Assembly: GCF_029051725.1 (NCBI RefSeq)
Contig: NZ_JAACFU010000014.1
Span: 107,526-171,525 of the forward strand
Reading direction: 5' to 3'
Source of the DNA: Bradyrhizobium sp. CSS354
Lineage (GTDB): Bacteria > Pseudomonadota > Alphaproteobacteria > Rhizobiales > Xanthobacteraceae
Length of the DNA stretch: 64,000 nucleotides
Part shown: positions 17,196 to 27,051 of the stretch, one piece after another
How positions within the stretch are numbered: the first letter of the stretch is position 1
Layout: every line of letters begins with the position of its first letter
Made by a program: the position numbers and the translations under genes
Notes under the pieces: generated by a model
The model's database searches: none
Told to the model about the DNA's origin: nothing
The model's input: only the letters and a program-made list of their open reading frames with translations

Positions 17196-18938
17196 CTACT
17201 CGGTGCCTTCCGAGCGGAAGATCGAGATCGAGATCGCACGCCCTTGCGAGAAATTGTAGCCGTCGATGCGCGTGCCAACCTTGTAGCGCAGCCCGATCGC
17301 CTCGGCGCGCTGCACGAAGCCGCGCTCCGAACGCTGCTCGATCAGCGCGAAACGGCAGCTTCCCTGCCGCAGGAAATCCGCCGCGCCCGAACCGTCGGTG
17401 AGCAGCGTCTGCGTGCCGGTCAGGAAGACGAGGCTCGGCTCGTGATAGCCGGCCGCGGCAGCCTTCGGCCCGACGCAGGTGACGTTGCGAAGTGCGCGTG
17501 CGATCTCGATGCTCGGAAACAGCGGCGTCAGCGACGGCAGCACGATGCCATAGACTGTCACCGCGAGCATCAGGGCTGCGACCAGAGCGTTGAGCAGCGA
17601 GCGCTCGGCGTGGTTGTTGTCGTGAAGCCACCAGGCGAACAGGCCGAAGATCAGCGAGGCCGCGATGAACGGCCAGGCGACGAAAGCAGGCTGCCGCGTC
17701 AGCATCACCGCGCCGACGACCGCGATGATCGAGCCGCCAACGGGGATCGCGAACCACCAGGCCGAGCCGCGCATCAACCAGGACCACGACAGCACGCGCC
17801 GCTCGAGCGCGCCCGCGGTGAGGATCGCGATCGCGGGGTACAGCGGCAGCACGTAGTGCGGCAGCTTGGTCAGCACCACCTCGAATACGATCCAGGACGG
17901 GACCAGCCAGGCCAGCAGGAACTGCGCGCCGGGCTCGCGCCGCGCGCGCCAGACCGCGGGCGCCGCCATCGCCGCGAGCGGCGCGCCGGGCCAGAACGTG
18001 ATCCAGAACAGGGCCAGGTACAATCCGGGCGGCGCGCCGTGGGATTCCTGCGCGCCCAACTTGCTCAGCATGTCGCCGCCGACGGAATCGGCGAAGAAGG
18101 CATCGCCCGCGCGCCAGAAGATCGCGACGAACCAGGGCAGCACCAGCACCAGCATCCACATCAGGCCCCAGAGCGGGCGCAGCTTCCACAGCCAGGAGGC
18201 ATCGCGGTCCTGGATCGCGAGCGCGACGATGGTCAGACCTGCGAACATCAGGATCAGCGGGCCCTTGATCAGGATGCCGACAGCGAGCGCCGTCCAGAAG
18301 ATCGCAGGCCAACTCCAGGGCGGACGCGTCTCGTCCTCGGCGCGCTGCCACGACAGATACGCCCGCGCCATCGCGCCCATCGCAGCGGTCACGCAGAACA
18401 GCAGCATCGCGTCGGTCTTCGCAAGCCGCGCCTCGACCCCGAGCAGCACGGAAGCACACATCAGAAGTGCCGCAAGCACCGCGGCGCGCCGCGTGACGAA
18501 GCCGAGCGCCGCCCAATAGGTCATGAGCACGGCACCGATGGCGCCGATCAGCGACGGCAGCCGGTAAACCCAGATCCGCAATTCGGCCCGCGGCAGACCG
18601 AGCGCCGATGCCGTCTCGACCGCGGCCGATTGCAGCCAATAGATGCCGACCGGCTTCTTGTAGCGGACGTCCTCCTGGAAGCGGATATCGACATAATCGC
18701 CACTCTCGACCATCTGCTTGGTGGCCTGCGCAAAGCGTGCCTCGTCGCGGTCAACCGGCGGAATCGTGAAGAAGCCCGGCAGGAATAACAGCAGCGCGCA
18801 CAGCAGCAGGAAGGCGACCGCGCGGACGTGGCTGGCCGTGGCGATGTCGAACATGGACACGAACCGGCTGCCCGGATTCACCGGGGATTTCGGCTCGCGA
18901 GGAGCTCCAAAACGGGGTGCTGGGTAGGTCTCGGCCAT
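17196..18938 (-). CDS. GT39 membrane glycosyltransferase (ArnT-like)
   Basis: 580 residues with about 10-12 membrane segments. The first periplasmic loop has the family Asp-Glu motif (PPVDRDEARFAQATKQM), and KPVGIYWLQ follows as in ArnT/PMT enzymes. It should transfer a sugar from a polyprenyl-phosphate donor to lipid A or another surface acceptor in the periplasm. It heads a leftward operon with PAP2, GT2 and LABN genes; GT2 could make the lipid-linked donor that this enzyme uses. The specific sugar is not predictable; the 4-amino-arabinose synthesis genes are absent from the window. Confidence 0.85.
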   Translation of the reverse strand: MAETYPAPRFGAPREPKSPVNPGSRFVSMFDIATASHVRAVAFLLLCALLLFLPGFFTIPPVDRDEARFAQATKQMVESGDYVDIRFQEDVRYKKPVGIYWLQSAAVETASALGLPRAELRIWVYRLPSLIGAIGAVLMTYWAALGFVTRRAAVLAALLMCASVLLGVEARLAKTDAMLLFCVTAAMGAMARAYLSWQRAEDETRPPWSWPAIFWTALAVGILIKGPLILMFAGLTIVALAIQDRDASWLWKLRPLWGLMWMLVLVLPWFVAIFWRAGDAFFADSVGGDMLSKLGAQESHGAPPGLYLALFWITFWPGAPLAAMAAPAVWRARREPGAQFLLAWLVPSWIVFEVVLTKLPHYVLPLYPAIAILTAGALERRVLSWSWLMRGSAWWFAIPVGGSIIAVVGAVMLTRQPAFVAWPFIAASLIFGLFAWWLHDNNHAERSLLNALVAALMLAVTVYGIVLPSLTPLFPSIEIARALRNVTCVGPKAAAAGYHEPSLVFLTGTQTLLTDGSGAADFLRQGSCRFALIEQRSERGFVQRAEAIGLRYKVGTRIDGYNFSQGRAISISIFRSEGTE

Positions 18939-18988
18939 CGGTTCCGCTTACGCTGAAACCGCCATCGCCACAACCGCTTGCGGCAGGA

Positions 18989-21214
18989 TCACTGAATTCG
19001 AATGACAACTGTGTCCGCGGCGCCCGTGGCATCGATGACCGTCAGCCGCGCAAAGCCCGGACCTGGCGGATCGATCAGCCGCTGGCGCCGTCCGTCGATC
19101 TCGCCCTGCGCCGTTCCGTTAACCATGACGGTCATGGGCAGAACGCCGCCGGCGACCTTGACCGGCATGGCTGCGCCACCTTCGCCACCTGAGCGATCGA
19201 CATCGATCCGCGAGCCGTTCAGCGGAAACTGGATGTGCAGGGCCTGTTCGCCCCCGGTTCGCACTAGGTCTCCGACCGGGCGGAACCGCCTCAACGGCAA
19301 CGGCAGCTTGGCGTTACTGGCAACGAGAGTTCCTTTCGGCGGCTTCGGCAACGGGAGGAGCGTCTTTCCGGTCCGGGCGAAGGCGTCGAACAGAATGGGC
19401 GCGGCGGCGACGCGCCCAATCAGGCCCGGAACCGGCGCACCGTCGGGCCGACCGACCCAGACGCCGATGGTCATGCGCCCGTCGAAGCCCATCGACCATG
19501 CGTCGCGGTAGCCATAGGAGGTGCCGGTCTTGAAAGCGATGCGGTTGTGAGCCGCGTTCTCCGGCGGCGGGGTGCCGAGCAGCACATTACCCACTTGCCA
19601 GGCCGCGACCTGATCGAGCAGCCGCAGCGGCTCGCGGTCGTCCCTGTCGTTCATGATCTCGCGCAGTGGCCTGGTGGTGCCGAGCCGGGCGAAGCCAGCA
19701 TAGAGCTGGGCGAGGTCCTGCAGCGTCACGCCGACGCCGCCAAGGCCCATGGCAAGTCCCGGCGCTTCGTCCTTGGGCAGCACCAGATTGCCACCGGCCT
19801 GGCGCAGCCGCGAGGCCAGCCGGCTTGCGCCGACGCGGTCCAGCAGCACGATCGCGGGCACGTTCAGCGACAGCTGCAGCGCCTTCTTCACCGGCACCGT
19901 GCCCTGGAACGTCATGTCGAAATTTTCCGGCGCGTAGGAGCCGAAGCGCGCGGGCCGATCGTCGATCAGACTGTCGGGATGAACAAAACCGTCCTCGAAG
20001 GCGAGCCCGTAGATGAACGGTTTCAGCGTCGAGCCCGGCGAGCGGACTGCGCGGGTCATGTCGACCTGCCCTGCCCGGCGCTCGTCGAAATAATCCGCCG
20101 AGCCGACGCGGGCGAGCACGTCGCCGCTCTCATTGTCGACGACGATGATGCCGACCGAGATGTTCGGCCCCAACGCAAAGGCACGGTCGCGCGCCAGCGG
20201 CTCCAGCACCTTTTGCAGGTTGGCATCGAGCGTCAGCTTGATGACGGGCGCGTCCTTGACCGTCGCAAGCGCCGCATCGGAGGCATGCGGCGCCAGGATC
20301 GGCATCGGCTTGCGCAGTTTCGGCACGGGAACGGCCTTGGCCTGCTTCGCATCATCGAGGCTGATCTGTTGCTCCTCGACCATGCGGTCGAGTACGCGGT
20401 CACGCGCCTTGCGCGCCGCATCGGGATGGCGATCGAGCCTGCGGGTCTCCGGCGATTGCGGCAGCGCGACCAGCAACGCCGCTTCAGCCAGCGACAATCG
20501 CTTCGGCTCCTTGCCGAGATAGGCGATCGAAGCGGCCCGAATGCCTTCGAGGTTGCCGCCGTAAGGCGCGAGCGCCAGATAGAGATCGAGGATCTCGCTC
20601 TTGCTCAAGCTGCGCTCGATCTCGATCGCTCGCACCATTTGCCGCAGCTTTGCATAGAGCGAGCGCTGCCGCCGCGGCTCCATCAGCCGCGCGAGCTGCA
20701 TCGAGATGGTCGAGCCGCCCGAGACGATGTGGCCCCGCGTCCCAAGCTGAAACGCAGCGCGCCCCAGCGCCAGCGGGTCGATGCCGTCATGTGCGTAAAA
20801 GCGCTGGTCCTCATAGGCGAGCAGCAGCTTCAGATAGGTCGGATCGACGTTCGTTTTGGTCTCGACCGGCAGCCGCCAGCGCCCGTCCGCCATCGCATAG
20901 GCGCGCAGCAGCTTGCCGTTGCGATCGACGATGGTGGTGGAAACCTGGCGGGCTTCGTCGAAAGGCAGCGGACCGAGGGAGTAAACCCAGGCGACGAAGC
21001 CGACGGTGGTGAGGATGAGGACGAAGGCGGCTATCGACCGAACGCGACGGCCCCACCTCCGCACTCCGTCATGGCCGGGCTTGTCCCGGCCATCCACGTT
21101 CTTGCTCGCGGCACCACAGTCCGTGGATGCCCGGGACATCTGCGCGAAGACGCGCTTCGCGCTTTTGCCCGGGCATGACGACTGAGTATGTGGCTCGGCT
21201 TTCATCTCACTCAC
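18989..21214 (-). CDS. pbpC: Penicillin-binding protein 1C (bifunctional)
   Basis: Up to 741 residues. One membrane anchor (IAAFVLILTTVGFVAWVYSL), a GT51 transglycosylase domain with EDQRFYAHDGIDPLALGRA, a transpeptidase domain with SPGSTLKP (catalytic Ser), LSLN and KTGTSYGYRDAW, and a C-terminal BiPBP_C domain. It polymerises and cross-links peptidoglycan. The gene starts with GTG overlapping the TGA of the A2M gene (21211-21214), or ATG at 21205. A dispersed repeat is translated in frame as roughly residues 12-49, ahead of the anchor; alternatively translation begins at a GTG just after the repeat (21064). Pairing with an alpha-2-macroglobulin gene is the classic PBP1C arrangement. Confidence 0.92.
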   Translation of the reverse strand: MSEMKAEPHTQSSCPGKSAKRVFAQMSRASTDCGAASKNVDGRDKPGHDGVRRWGRRVRSIAAFVLILTTVGFVAWVYSLGPLPFDEARQVSTTIVDRNGKLLRAYAMADGRWRLPVETKTNVDPTYLKLLLAYEDQRFYAHDGIDPLALGRAAFQLGTRGHIVSGGSTISMQLARLMEPRRQRSLYAKLRQMVRAIEIERSLSKSEILDLYLALAPYGGNLEGIRAASIAYLGKEPKRLSLAEAALLVALPQSPETRRLDRHPDAARKARDRVLDRMVEEQQISLDDAKQAKAVPVPKLRKPMPILAPHASDAALATVKDAPVIKLTLDANLQKVLEPLARDRAFALGPNISVGIIVVDNESGDVLARVGSADYFDERRAGQVDMTRAVRSPGSTLKPFIYGLAFEDGFVHPDSLIDDRPARFGSYAPENFDMTFQGTVPVKKALQLSLNVPAIVLLDRVGASRLASRLRQAGGNLVLPKDEAPGLAMGLGGVGVTLQDLAQLYAGFARLGTTRPLREIMNDRDDREPLRLLDQVAAWQVGNVLLGTPPPENAAHNRIAFKTGTSYGYRDAWSMGFDGRMTIGVWVGRPDGAPVPGLIGRVAAAPILFDAFARTGKTLLPLPKPPKGTLVASNAKLPLPLRRFRPVGDLVRTGGEQALHIQFPLNGSRIDVDRSGGEGGAAMPVKVAGGVLPMTVMVNGTAQGEIDGRRQRLIDPPGPGFARLTVIDATGAADTVVIRIQ
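21068..21180. repeat. Dispersed palindromic repeat (GTCATGGCCGGGCTTGTCCC family) inside the pbpC 5' end
   Basis: The element begins GTCATGGCCGGGCTTGTCCC and ends GCCCGGGCATGAC; internal arms GTGGATGCCCGGGAC and AAGACGCGCTTCGCGCTTTT fold back. Elements of this kind are scattered through Bradyrhizobium and related genomes and, when translated, yield the tell-tale RDKPGHDG. A related copy is at 49425-49571. Here it lies within the open frame of pbpC. Confidence 0.75.
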
Positions 21215-24200
21215 TTCGCCGCCCGCACCTCGACCGTGCCGGTCCCGGTGCGGCCGTAGCGCGAGGGATTATACATGTCCTCGACATAGGCCTGCGGCAG
21301 CACGTATTTGCCGGGCGAGACCACACGCACGACATAGGCCACCGTGAAGACCGCCTTGGAATCGGAGGCCCGGTCGACGGCCGCCGTGAAGCGGTCGTCG
21401 CGGAACTCGGTATCTTCAGGCTCTTCGCCATCTTCGATCCAGCCCAGCGTGCCGCTGTCGCCCGACGACACCAGTTTTGGATTGTCGATCTCAAGGCCGG
21501 CCGGCAGATAGTCGGACACCATGATGTGGCCGTACTCGGGCTTGGCCTCGGTGATCTTCAGCACCACGGCGAAGCGGTCGTTCTGCTTGACCTTGCTGAT
21601 ATCGGCCGGCTTGCCGTCGAGCGTGAAGAAACTGCGCTCGATCTTGAAGCCGTTCGATGCCGCGGGCTCCGGCGTCACCGGCGACCCCGACACCGAGACC
21701 ACCGCCTGCACTGGGGCGTCTCCGGTGTTGGTGATCTTCAGCGGCTTGCCCTCCAAGGTCGCGGCCTTGTAGCTGTGGAACAGCGCGGTCTTGACCGGCT
21801 GGCCGTCCACCTCCATCGACAGGTTCTCCTTGGCGAGCGCGCGCGCCGCCAGCACCAGCCACGCATTCTCCTGCGTGGAGGTGTAGGGCGTCAGCCCGCG
21901 CGCAGTCTCGACCCGCGAAACCGCCTGCGTCAGCGTCGCCTTCGGCGCATTGCCTTCGCTGGCAAGCGAAACCAGCGCTGCGGCATCGCGGAGCTGCGAG
22001 CCGTAATCGGTGCGTCCGAACTCCAGAACAGGTTTTGGCGCGAGACTGTCGAGCGCGGCACCGTAGACCCGCTCCGCCCGGTTGCGGTCGCCGACCAGCG
22101 CGAGCGCCGCGGCGAGCTGCGATTTCGCAATGGGAGTTGCGAGGTTGCTCAGCTTGGTGTCGGCGAGATAGCGAAGGTCACCGATCGGCGCCGCGCCATT
22201 GCGCGCCAGCACATAGAGGCCGTAGGCGAGATCGCGGCCGCCGTCCTTCTCCGGCTCGTTGCCGTTGACGACCGAGTTGCGGATACGATCCAGCGCGGTC
22301 TTGAACAGCACATCCGGGACCACAAAGCCCTTTTCGCGGGCGCGGGTCAGGAAGTCCGTCACGTACGCGTCGAGCCAGGCGTCGTCACCGCCTGCCGACC
22401 ACAGGCCGAACGAGCCGTTCGAGCCCTGGCGCGCCAGGAGCCGCTCGATGGCGTCGCGGATCCGCTGGTCGACTTCAGTGTCCATGGCCAGATGCGCGCC
22501 GGCCGCGAGATCGTTGACATAGAGCAACGGCATGGCGCGGCTGGTGATCTGCTCCGAGCAGCCATAGGGATAGCGGTCGAGCGCTTTGAGGATCGTCGCC
22601 GCATCGAGCGCTGTCGACAGGCTGGCCGAGACCGAGACGCTGCCGGTGCCCGGCACGAGGTCGGCGAACATATCCGAGGTCAGCGTCAGGCTCTCGCCCT
22701 TCGCCAGCGTCCGGATCGAGCGCCGCGCCAAGACTTGCGTCGCCGCCTTGACGTCGAGCGCATAGTGGCGCGCCAGCGCCAGGCCATTCGGCCCCTTGAT
22801 ATCGACGTCGAGCGTCGCCTGCCCCGCCGCCGTCGCGTCGATGGCGAGCGAGAAGGAGTTGCGCTGCTTGGCGGCGAGCTTGACCGTGGTTGCGGCATTG
22901 CCGGTCATTTTCACCGGGCCGCCGGTCTTCACGTTGACGACGTAATCGCCGGCCAGCCCTTCGACATTGTCGATCTCGAGATTGACCGTGCCGTGGTCGC
23001 CGTTGAGCAGGAAGCGCGGCAGGGTCGTGGTCAGCACCACGGGATCGCGGATCACTACGTCCGTGTTGGCGCGACCGAGCTTGGTCGCGGTCCACGCCAC
23101 CGCCATCACGCGCGCGGTGCCGGCGAACTCCGGAATATCGAAGCTCACTTCCGCCGTGCCGTCGGCAGCGACGGTGACGATGCCCGAATAGAGCGCGAGC
23201 GGCTTTTGCGCGGGCGGCGAGCCCTGGAGGTCGGCGGCACCGGCGTCGCCGCCGGACTTGATCTGCCCGCGCGTGCCCGACATGCCGTCGATGAGTTGCC
23301 CATAGAGATCGCGGATCTCCGCGCTCAGGCGACGCTGGCCGAGATAATAGTCATCCGGCGCCGGCGGCTTGTAATTGGTGAGGTTGAGGATGCCGACATC
23401 GACCGCAGCGATCACGATCTTGGCGTCTTCGCCCGGATTGAGCCCATCAAGCTTGACCGGGATCTTCAACATCGCATTCGGCCGGATCAGTGCCGGCGGC
23501 GCCAGCTTCACCTGCAATGTGCGGGTCTGCTTGTCGATGCCGAACCATTTCAGCCCGATCGCCCGGCCGGGCATGCGTTGCGCGGCCGCATCGAGCGGAC
23601 GGCGCAGCGTTGCCACCACATAGGCGCCGGTGCCCCAGTCCTTGCCGACCGGGAGCTTCACCTGCGCGGTGCCTTCCTTGACGTCGATGGTCTGCGTCGT
23701 CAGCAGGCGATCGCCGAGCACGTTGACCGTCAGCTTGCCGGTGCTGCGGACGTTGACCGACACGGTCATCGTGTCGCCCGAGGCGTATTGCGGCTTGTCG
23801 ATCGAGGTCTCCAGGAGGTCCGGCGTGTCGGCGCTGCCGTCGGAATACCAGCCGACGTCGAACTGCACCGAGGTCACGGGGCCGTCGGCGTCGTTCGACT
23901 TCACGTCCAACCGGTAGCGGCCGGGCTTTGGGGTCAGCGAAATTCGCGACGGCTTGTCCGCGGCGACGGTCACGTCGCCATCAGAAACGCGCGAGGTCGA
24001 TTTGACTGGCTCGTACTCCCAGTAATTGCTCTGCCGATACCACTGGTAGCGCGACTCCATCTTCAGGAGCTCGTAGCGCAGGCCGTCGCGGCGAAGCCTC
24101 TCACCCTCAGGCGAGACGAACACGACATCGAACTCGGCCTTGTCGCCCTCGGCGACGTTCTTGTCGCCGAAGAGCGGCTTGATGCCGATCATGGCGGCAG

Positions 24201-26415
24201 CAGGCGCGACCGGCAGCACGATCCTGCGTTCGACGGCGCGGCCGCCGGTCTCGACCATGCGGACGAAGATCTGCGCCTCCTGCGGCCGCGTCGAGGCCGG
24301 CTGCTTGTCGAGGGTGACCGGGAAGGTCGCAACGCCGTTGGCGTCAGCTTCCGGCAGGTTCTCCAGCGGCGTGCGCTCGTTCGAGGTGGTCTCCTCGTCG
24401 GCGACGCCGAACTGGTAGCCGGCAAAGCCCGGCCGCTCGGACGCGGGCGCGACCAGCATGTCGCCTTCGAGCGCCAGCCCGGAGGCCGGCGCGCCATAAA
24501 GGAAATGACCGTCCGCCTTAAGCTCCACTGGAGCGTTAGCTTTGATCAGCTTGTCCTTGGCAGACAAGTCGAATTCGATCCGGTCAGGGACGTAGTCCTC
24601 GACCATGAAAGTGGTCTCGCCGACCGAAGACCCCTTCGGATCGGTGAAGGCGCGCACCCGCCAGGTTCCGGTTGGGACAGCCGAGTTGAGCGGCAGGGAC
24701 AAGGTGCGCCCGCCGGCGCCCTGGTCGGCCAGCACGGCGCGACGGTATTCGACGCCGTCGGGGCGCTCGATCACCAGGGTCATCGGCCCGCCGCTGACGG
24801 CATTGCCCTGCCCGTCGCGCAACAGCGCGGTGAGATAGACGGTCTCGCTGGAGCGGTAGACGCCGCGCTCGGCATAGACGAAGGCGTCGGCGCCCGCAGG
24901 CACGGCCCTGCCCGAAACGCCGCGGTCGGACAGGTCGAAGGCGGAAGATTTGAGACTGAGAAAGGCATAGTCGGCCTTCTCGCCGGTCACGGTGAGCATC
25001 GCCGGCGACAGGCCGCCCTCGCCGCGCGCAAGCCCCGTCTCGAACAGCAAATGGCCGCTCTCATCGGTCTTGCGGGTGGCCAAGATCTCGTTGTTGCGCG
25101 CGACCAGCCGCACTTCGGCTTTGCCGACCGGATCGGTCGAGGCCAGCGAATTCACGAAGACATGGATGCCGTCATTGCCGGAATAGGCCGTGACGCCGAG
25201 ATCGGAGACGATGAACCATTGGGTGGCGAGCTGGTAGTCGTCGTCCGAGCCCGGCCCCTTGGCCGCGGCCGTCATCACATAGACGCCGGGCTGGAGCTCG
25301 CCCAGCGCCTGGTCGACCGGGAACGCGGTGGTGACGTCCTGGTTCAGCGTCATCGCGGTCGCGAGCTCGCCGGTCCAGACTTTCACGCCGCGCTCGCCGC
25401 CGAGATCGCTGAGCTGGTATTTCGACAGCGTCTTCTGGAAATCGCTATCGACCACCGTGTTGATCAAATTGCGGTCGCCGATCCGGAATACGTTGATGTT
25501 GACGGCTGGCGTGTTGACGCTGACGACGGGAATGCCGCGCTGGCCCGTCCTCGGCAGCACATAGGCACGACTGGTGAAGCGCACGAAGGGCTTGCGGTCG
25601 CGCACATAGACGTTGAACTCGGCCGATTTCGGCAGGCCTTCCTTCACGGTGGACGGCAGGCCGGCGCGCAAATTGATGTTGTAGCGCTCGCCATGCTTCA
25701 GCCCGTCGACGCAGAGCTGCTTGCCCTCGGCCGATAGCGCCGGCTTGTCCTGGCCCGCCAGCGCGAGGTACGGCGCGAAATCGGTGCGTTTTGCCAGCTC
25801 CTCCGAGAACTGGAAGCAGGCGCGCGGACTGGCGGAGTCCGAGTCCACGGTGTAGTCGAGCAGCCGAAAACCGTGCTCGTCGCGCATCTTCTCATATTGG
25901 CCGCGGACGTCGGCGACCTCCCGCATGTCGAGCGACAGCCGCAGCGCATCCAGCGCCGGCCGCCACAGCTTGCGTTCGGACAGCGACTTGCCGAGCACCG
26001 CGAGCGCATCGGCCTCCTCGCCCGCATTACCGGCGCGCTGGTAAGCGATGTAGGCAGCAGTCGAGGCGCGCTCCAGCAGGAACGTCTGCTCGCTCGAGCT
26101 CTTCGGCGAGATCTGGAAGATGACTTTCGCCAGGCGCAGCCAGTTGCCTGCGTCCTCCGGCGTGGTCGCCGCGATCTGGCCGAGCACCGACAGGCCGGTG
26201 CGATAGTCGTTGCGCCGGAAGGCAGCATCGGCGTCCGTGCGCAAGCTCGCGGCGGACTTGGCGACCGGCCCCGCTTCGCCCTTGATCTGCGCCTCCAGCT
26301 TGATCGCGGAATCGGCGAGGTCGTCCCGTTTGAAGGCTTTGTCGGCGGCCTGCGCTACGCTAAGGCCGAACGCCAGCGTGGCGCAGAGTGTGACGGCGCG
26401 AACAAGACCGATCAT
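21211..26415 (-). CDS. Alpha-2-macroglobulin family protein (bacterial A2M, YfhM-like)
   Basis: 1734 residues. A signal peptide (MIGLVRAVTLCATLAFGLSV, cleavage after AQA) is followed by a series of MG domains, the A2M N-terminal and central families, and the thioester-domain motif YGCSEQITSRAMPL whose Cys and Glu-Gln form the reactive thioester. Bacterial A2Ms trap proteases in the periplasm and work with PBP1C to protect and repair the envelope. No lipobox is visible, unlike E. coli YfhM, so it may be soluble. The ATG at 26415 was chosen to put the signal peptide first; 40 further codons upstream lack signal features. It overlaps pbpC by 4 bp. Confidence 0.93.
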   Translation of the reverse strand: MIGLVRAVTLCATLAFGLSVAQAADKAFKRDDLADSAIKLEAQIKGEAGPVAKSAASLRTDADAAFRRNDYRTGLSVLGQIAATTPEDAGNWLRLAKVIFQISPKSSSEQTFLLERASTAAYIAYQRAGNAGEEADALAVLGKSLSERKLWRPALDALRLSLDMREVADVRGQYEKMRDEHGFRLLDYTVDSDSASPRACFQFSEELAKRTDFAPYLALAGQDKPALSAEGKQLCVDGLKHGERYNINLRAGLPSTVKEGLPKSAEFNVYVRDRKPFVRFTSRAYVLPRTGQRGIPVVSVNTPAVNINVFRIGDRNLINTVVDSDFQKTLSKYQLSDLGGERGVKVWTGELATAMTLNQDVTTAFPVDQALGELQPGVYVMTAAAKGPGSDDDYQLATQWFIVSDLGVTAYSGNDGIHVFVNSLASTDPVGKAEVRLVARNNEILATRKTDESGHLLFETGLARGEGGLSPAMLTVTGEKADYAFLSLKSSAFDLSDRGVSGRAVPAGADAFVYAERGVYRSSETVYLTALLRDGQGNAVSGGPMTLVIERPDGVEYRRAVLADQGAGGRTLSLPLNSAVPTGTWRVRAFTDPKGSSVGETTFMVEDYVPDRIEFDLSAKDKLIKANAPVELKADGHFLYGAPASGLALEGDMLVAPASERPGFAGYQFGVADEETTSNERTPLENLPEADANGVATFPVTLDKQPASTRPQEAQIFVRMVETGGRAVERRIVLPVAPAAAMIGIKPLFGDKNVAEGDKAEFDVVFVSPEGERLRRDGLRYELLKMESRYQWYRQSNYWEYEPVKSTSRVSDGDVTVAADKPSRISLTPKPGRYRLDVKSNDADGPVTSVQFDVGWYSDGSADTPDLLETSIDKPQYASGDTMTVSVNVRSTGKLTVNVLGDRLLTTQTIDVKEGTAQVKLPVGKDWGTGAYVVATLRRPLDAAAQRMPGRAIGLKWFGIDKQTRTLQVKLAPPALIRPNAMLKIPVKLDGLNPGEDAKIVIAAVDVGILNLTNYKPPAPDDYYLGQRRLSAEIRDLYGQLIDGMSGTRGQIKSGGDAGAADLQGSPPAQKPLALYSGIVTVAADGTAEVSFDIPEFAGTARVMAVAWTATKLGRANTDVVIRDPVVLTTTLPRFLLNGDHGTVNLEIDNVEGLAGDYVVNVKTGGPVKMTGNAATTVKLAAKQRNSFSLAIDATAAGQATLDVDIKGPNGLALARHYALDVKAATQVLARRSIRTLAKGESLTLTSDMFADLVPGTGSVSVSASLSTALDAATILKALDRYPYGCSEQITSRAMPLLYVNDLAAGAHLAMDTEVDQRIRDAIERLLARQGSNGSFGLWSAGGDDAWLDAYVTDFLTRAREKGFVVPDVLFKTALDRIRNSVVNGNEPEKDGGRDLAYGLYVLARNGAAPIGDLRYLADTKLSNLATPIAKSQLAAALALVGDRNRAERVYGAALDSLAPKPVLEFGRTDYGSQLRDAAALVSLASEGNAPKATLTQAVSRVETARGLTPYTSTQENAWLVLAARALAKENLSMEVDGQPVKTALFHSYKAATLEGKPLKITNTGDAPVQAVVSVSGSPVTPEPAASNGFKIERSFFTLDGKPADISKVKQNDRFAVVLKITEAKPEYGHIMVSDYLPAGLEIDNPKLVSSGDSGTLGWIEDGEEPEDTEFRDDRFTAAVDRASDSKAVFTVAYVVRVVSPGKYVLPQAYVEDMYNPSRYGRTGTGTVEVRAAK

Positions 26416-26817
26416 GGATGGACTCCCGGAAATCGCGGACGAACGCCGCTTGTCGCATGAAATGCGTGGAAAGGTGACGGACTCAAGGCGATGGAACCAA
26501 AGCTGCAAACCGTCGCATTCGCCATGACAAGGCACGCCCAGAGGAGACCGATCAAGCTACCGCCGCGCACGCCGTCCTGATGGCGCAGCAATACCCGACC
26601 AGTCGTCCGGCGGCCGTGTCCCGGAAGCTGGCCAGCGTTCCCGGCGATGTGATCCATCGTCCAGTCCGCTGCCGCTCAACCCGGCACCCTGACACCCCAC
26701 CGTTCCGCTTTGTCGCGGCTTCGAGGAAAACGGTTCGGTTCAGGCTTGGCGAAAGACGATATTTTTCATAATGGCATGGTAGATGAACAGCCGGCCCCAA
26801 CCAGGGCGGCTCAAGAC
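26416..26817. other. Intergenic region upstream of the A2M gene and tRNA-Arg
   Basis: About 400 bp in which no coding region is convincing on either strand. It should contain the divergent promoters for the A2M/pbpC operon and the tRNA gene; AT-richer sequence (ATATTTTTCATAATG) at about 26758-26772 is a plausible tRNA promoter area. Confidence 0.5.
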
Positions 26818-26894
26818 GGTCCCGTAGCTCAACTGGATAGAGCATCAGATTTCTACTCTGAGGGTTGCAGGTTCGATTCCTGCCGGGATCGCCA
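26818..26894 (+). tRNA. tRNA-Arg (anticodon UCU)
   Basis: 77 nt cloverleaf with encoded CCA. Acceptor GGTCCCG pairs with CGGGATC (one G-U), D-arm GCTC/GAGC, anticodon stem TCAGA/TCTGA with loop TTTCTAC giving anticodon TCT, variable loop GGGTT, T-arm GCAGG-TTCGATT-CCTGC, discriminator G. It reads AGA codons, which are rare in this GC-rich genome. No integration scar is seen at its 3' end. Confidence 0.95.
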
Positions 26895-27051
26895 TTTCAG
26901 TCTCGAGCGTTCATCGTGAGCCCGGTCTACGATGCGCGCCTGCAGAATCCACCGTCCTTCACGAACGCGTGGGTCGCCTCGCTCCGGGCTTTGATCTTGG
27001 CAAACGAGCCCTATCTATCCGCCGAGCGACGTGCGCCCGATAAGGACTTCG

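Noticed and set aside
21127..25737. A 1536-codon open frame on the plus strand opposite the A2M gene
   Set aside because: It is the mirror of a GC-rich gene with strong third-position bias. Its translation is Arg/His/Gly/Asp-rich without motifs, while the minus strand encodes a complete A2M protein.
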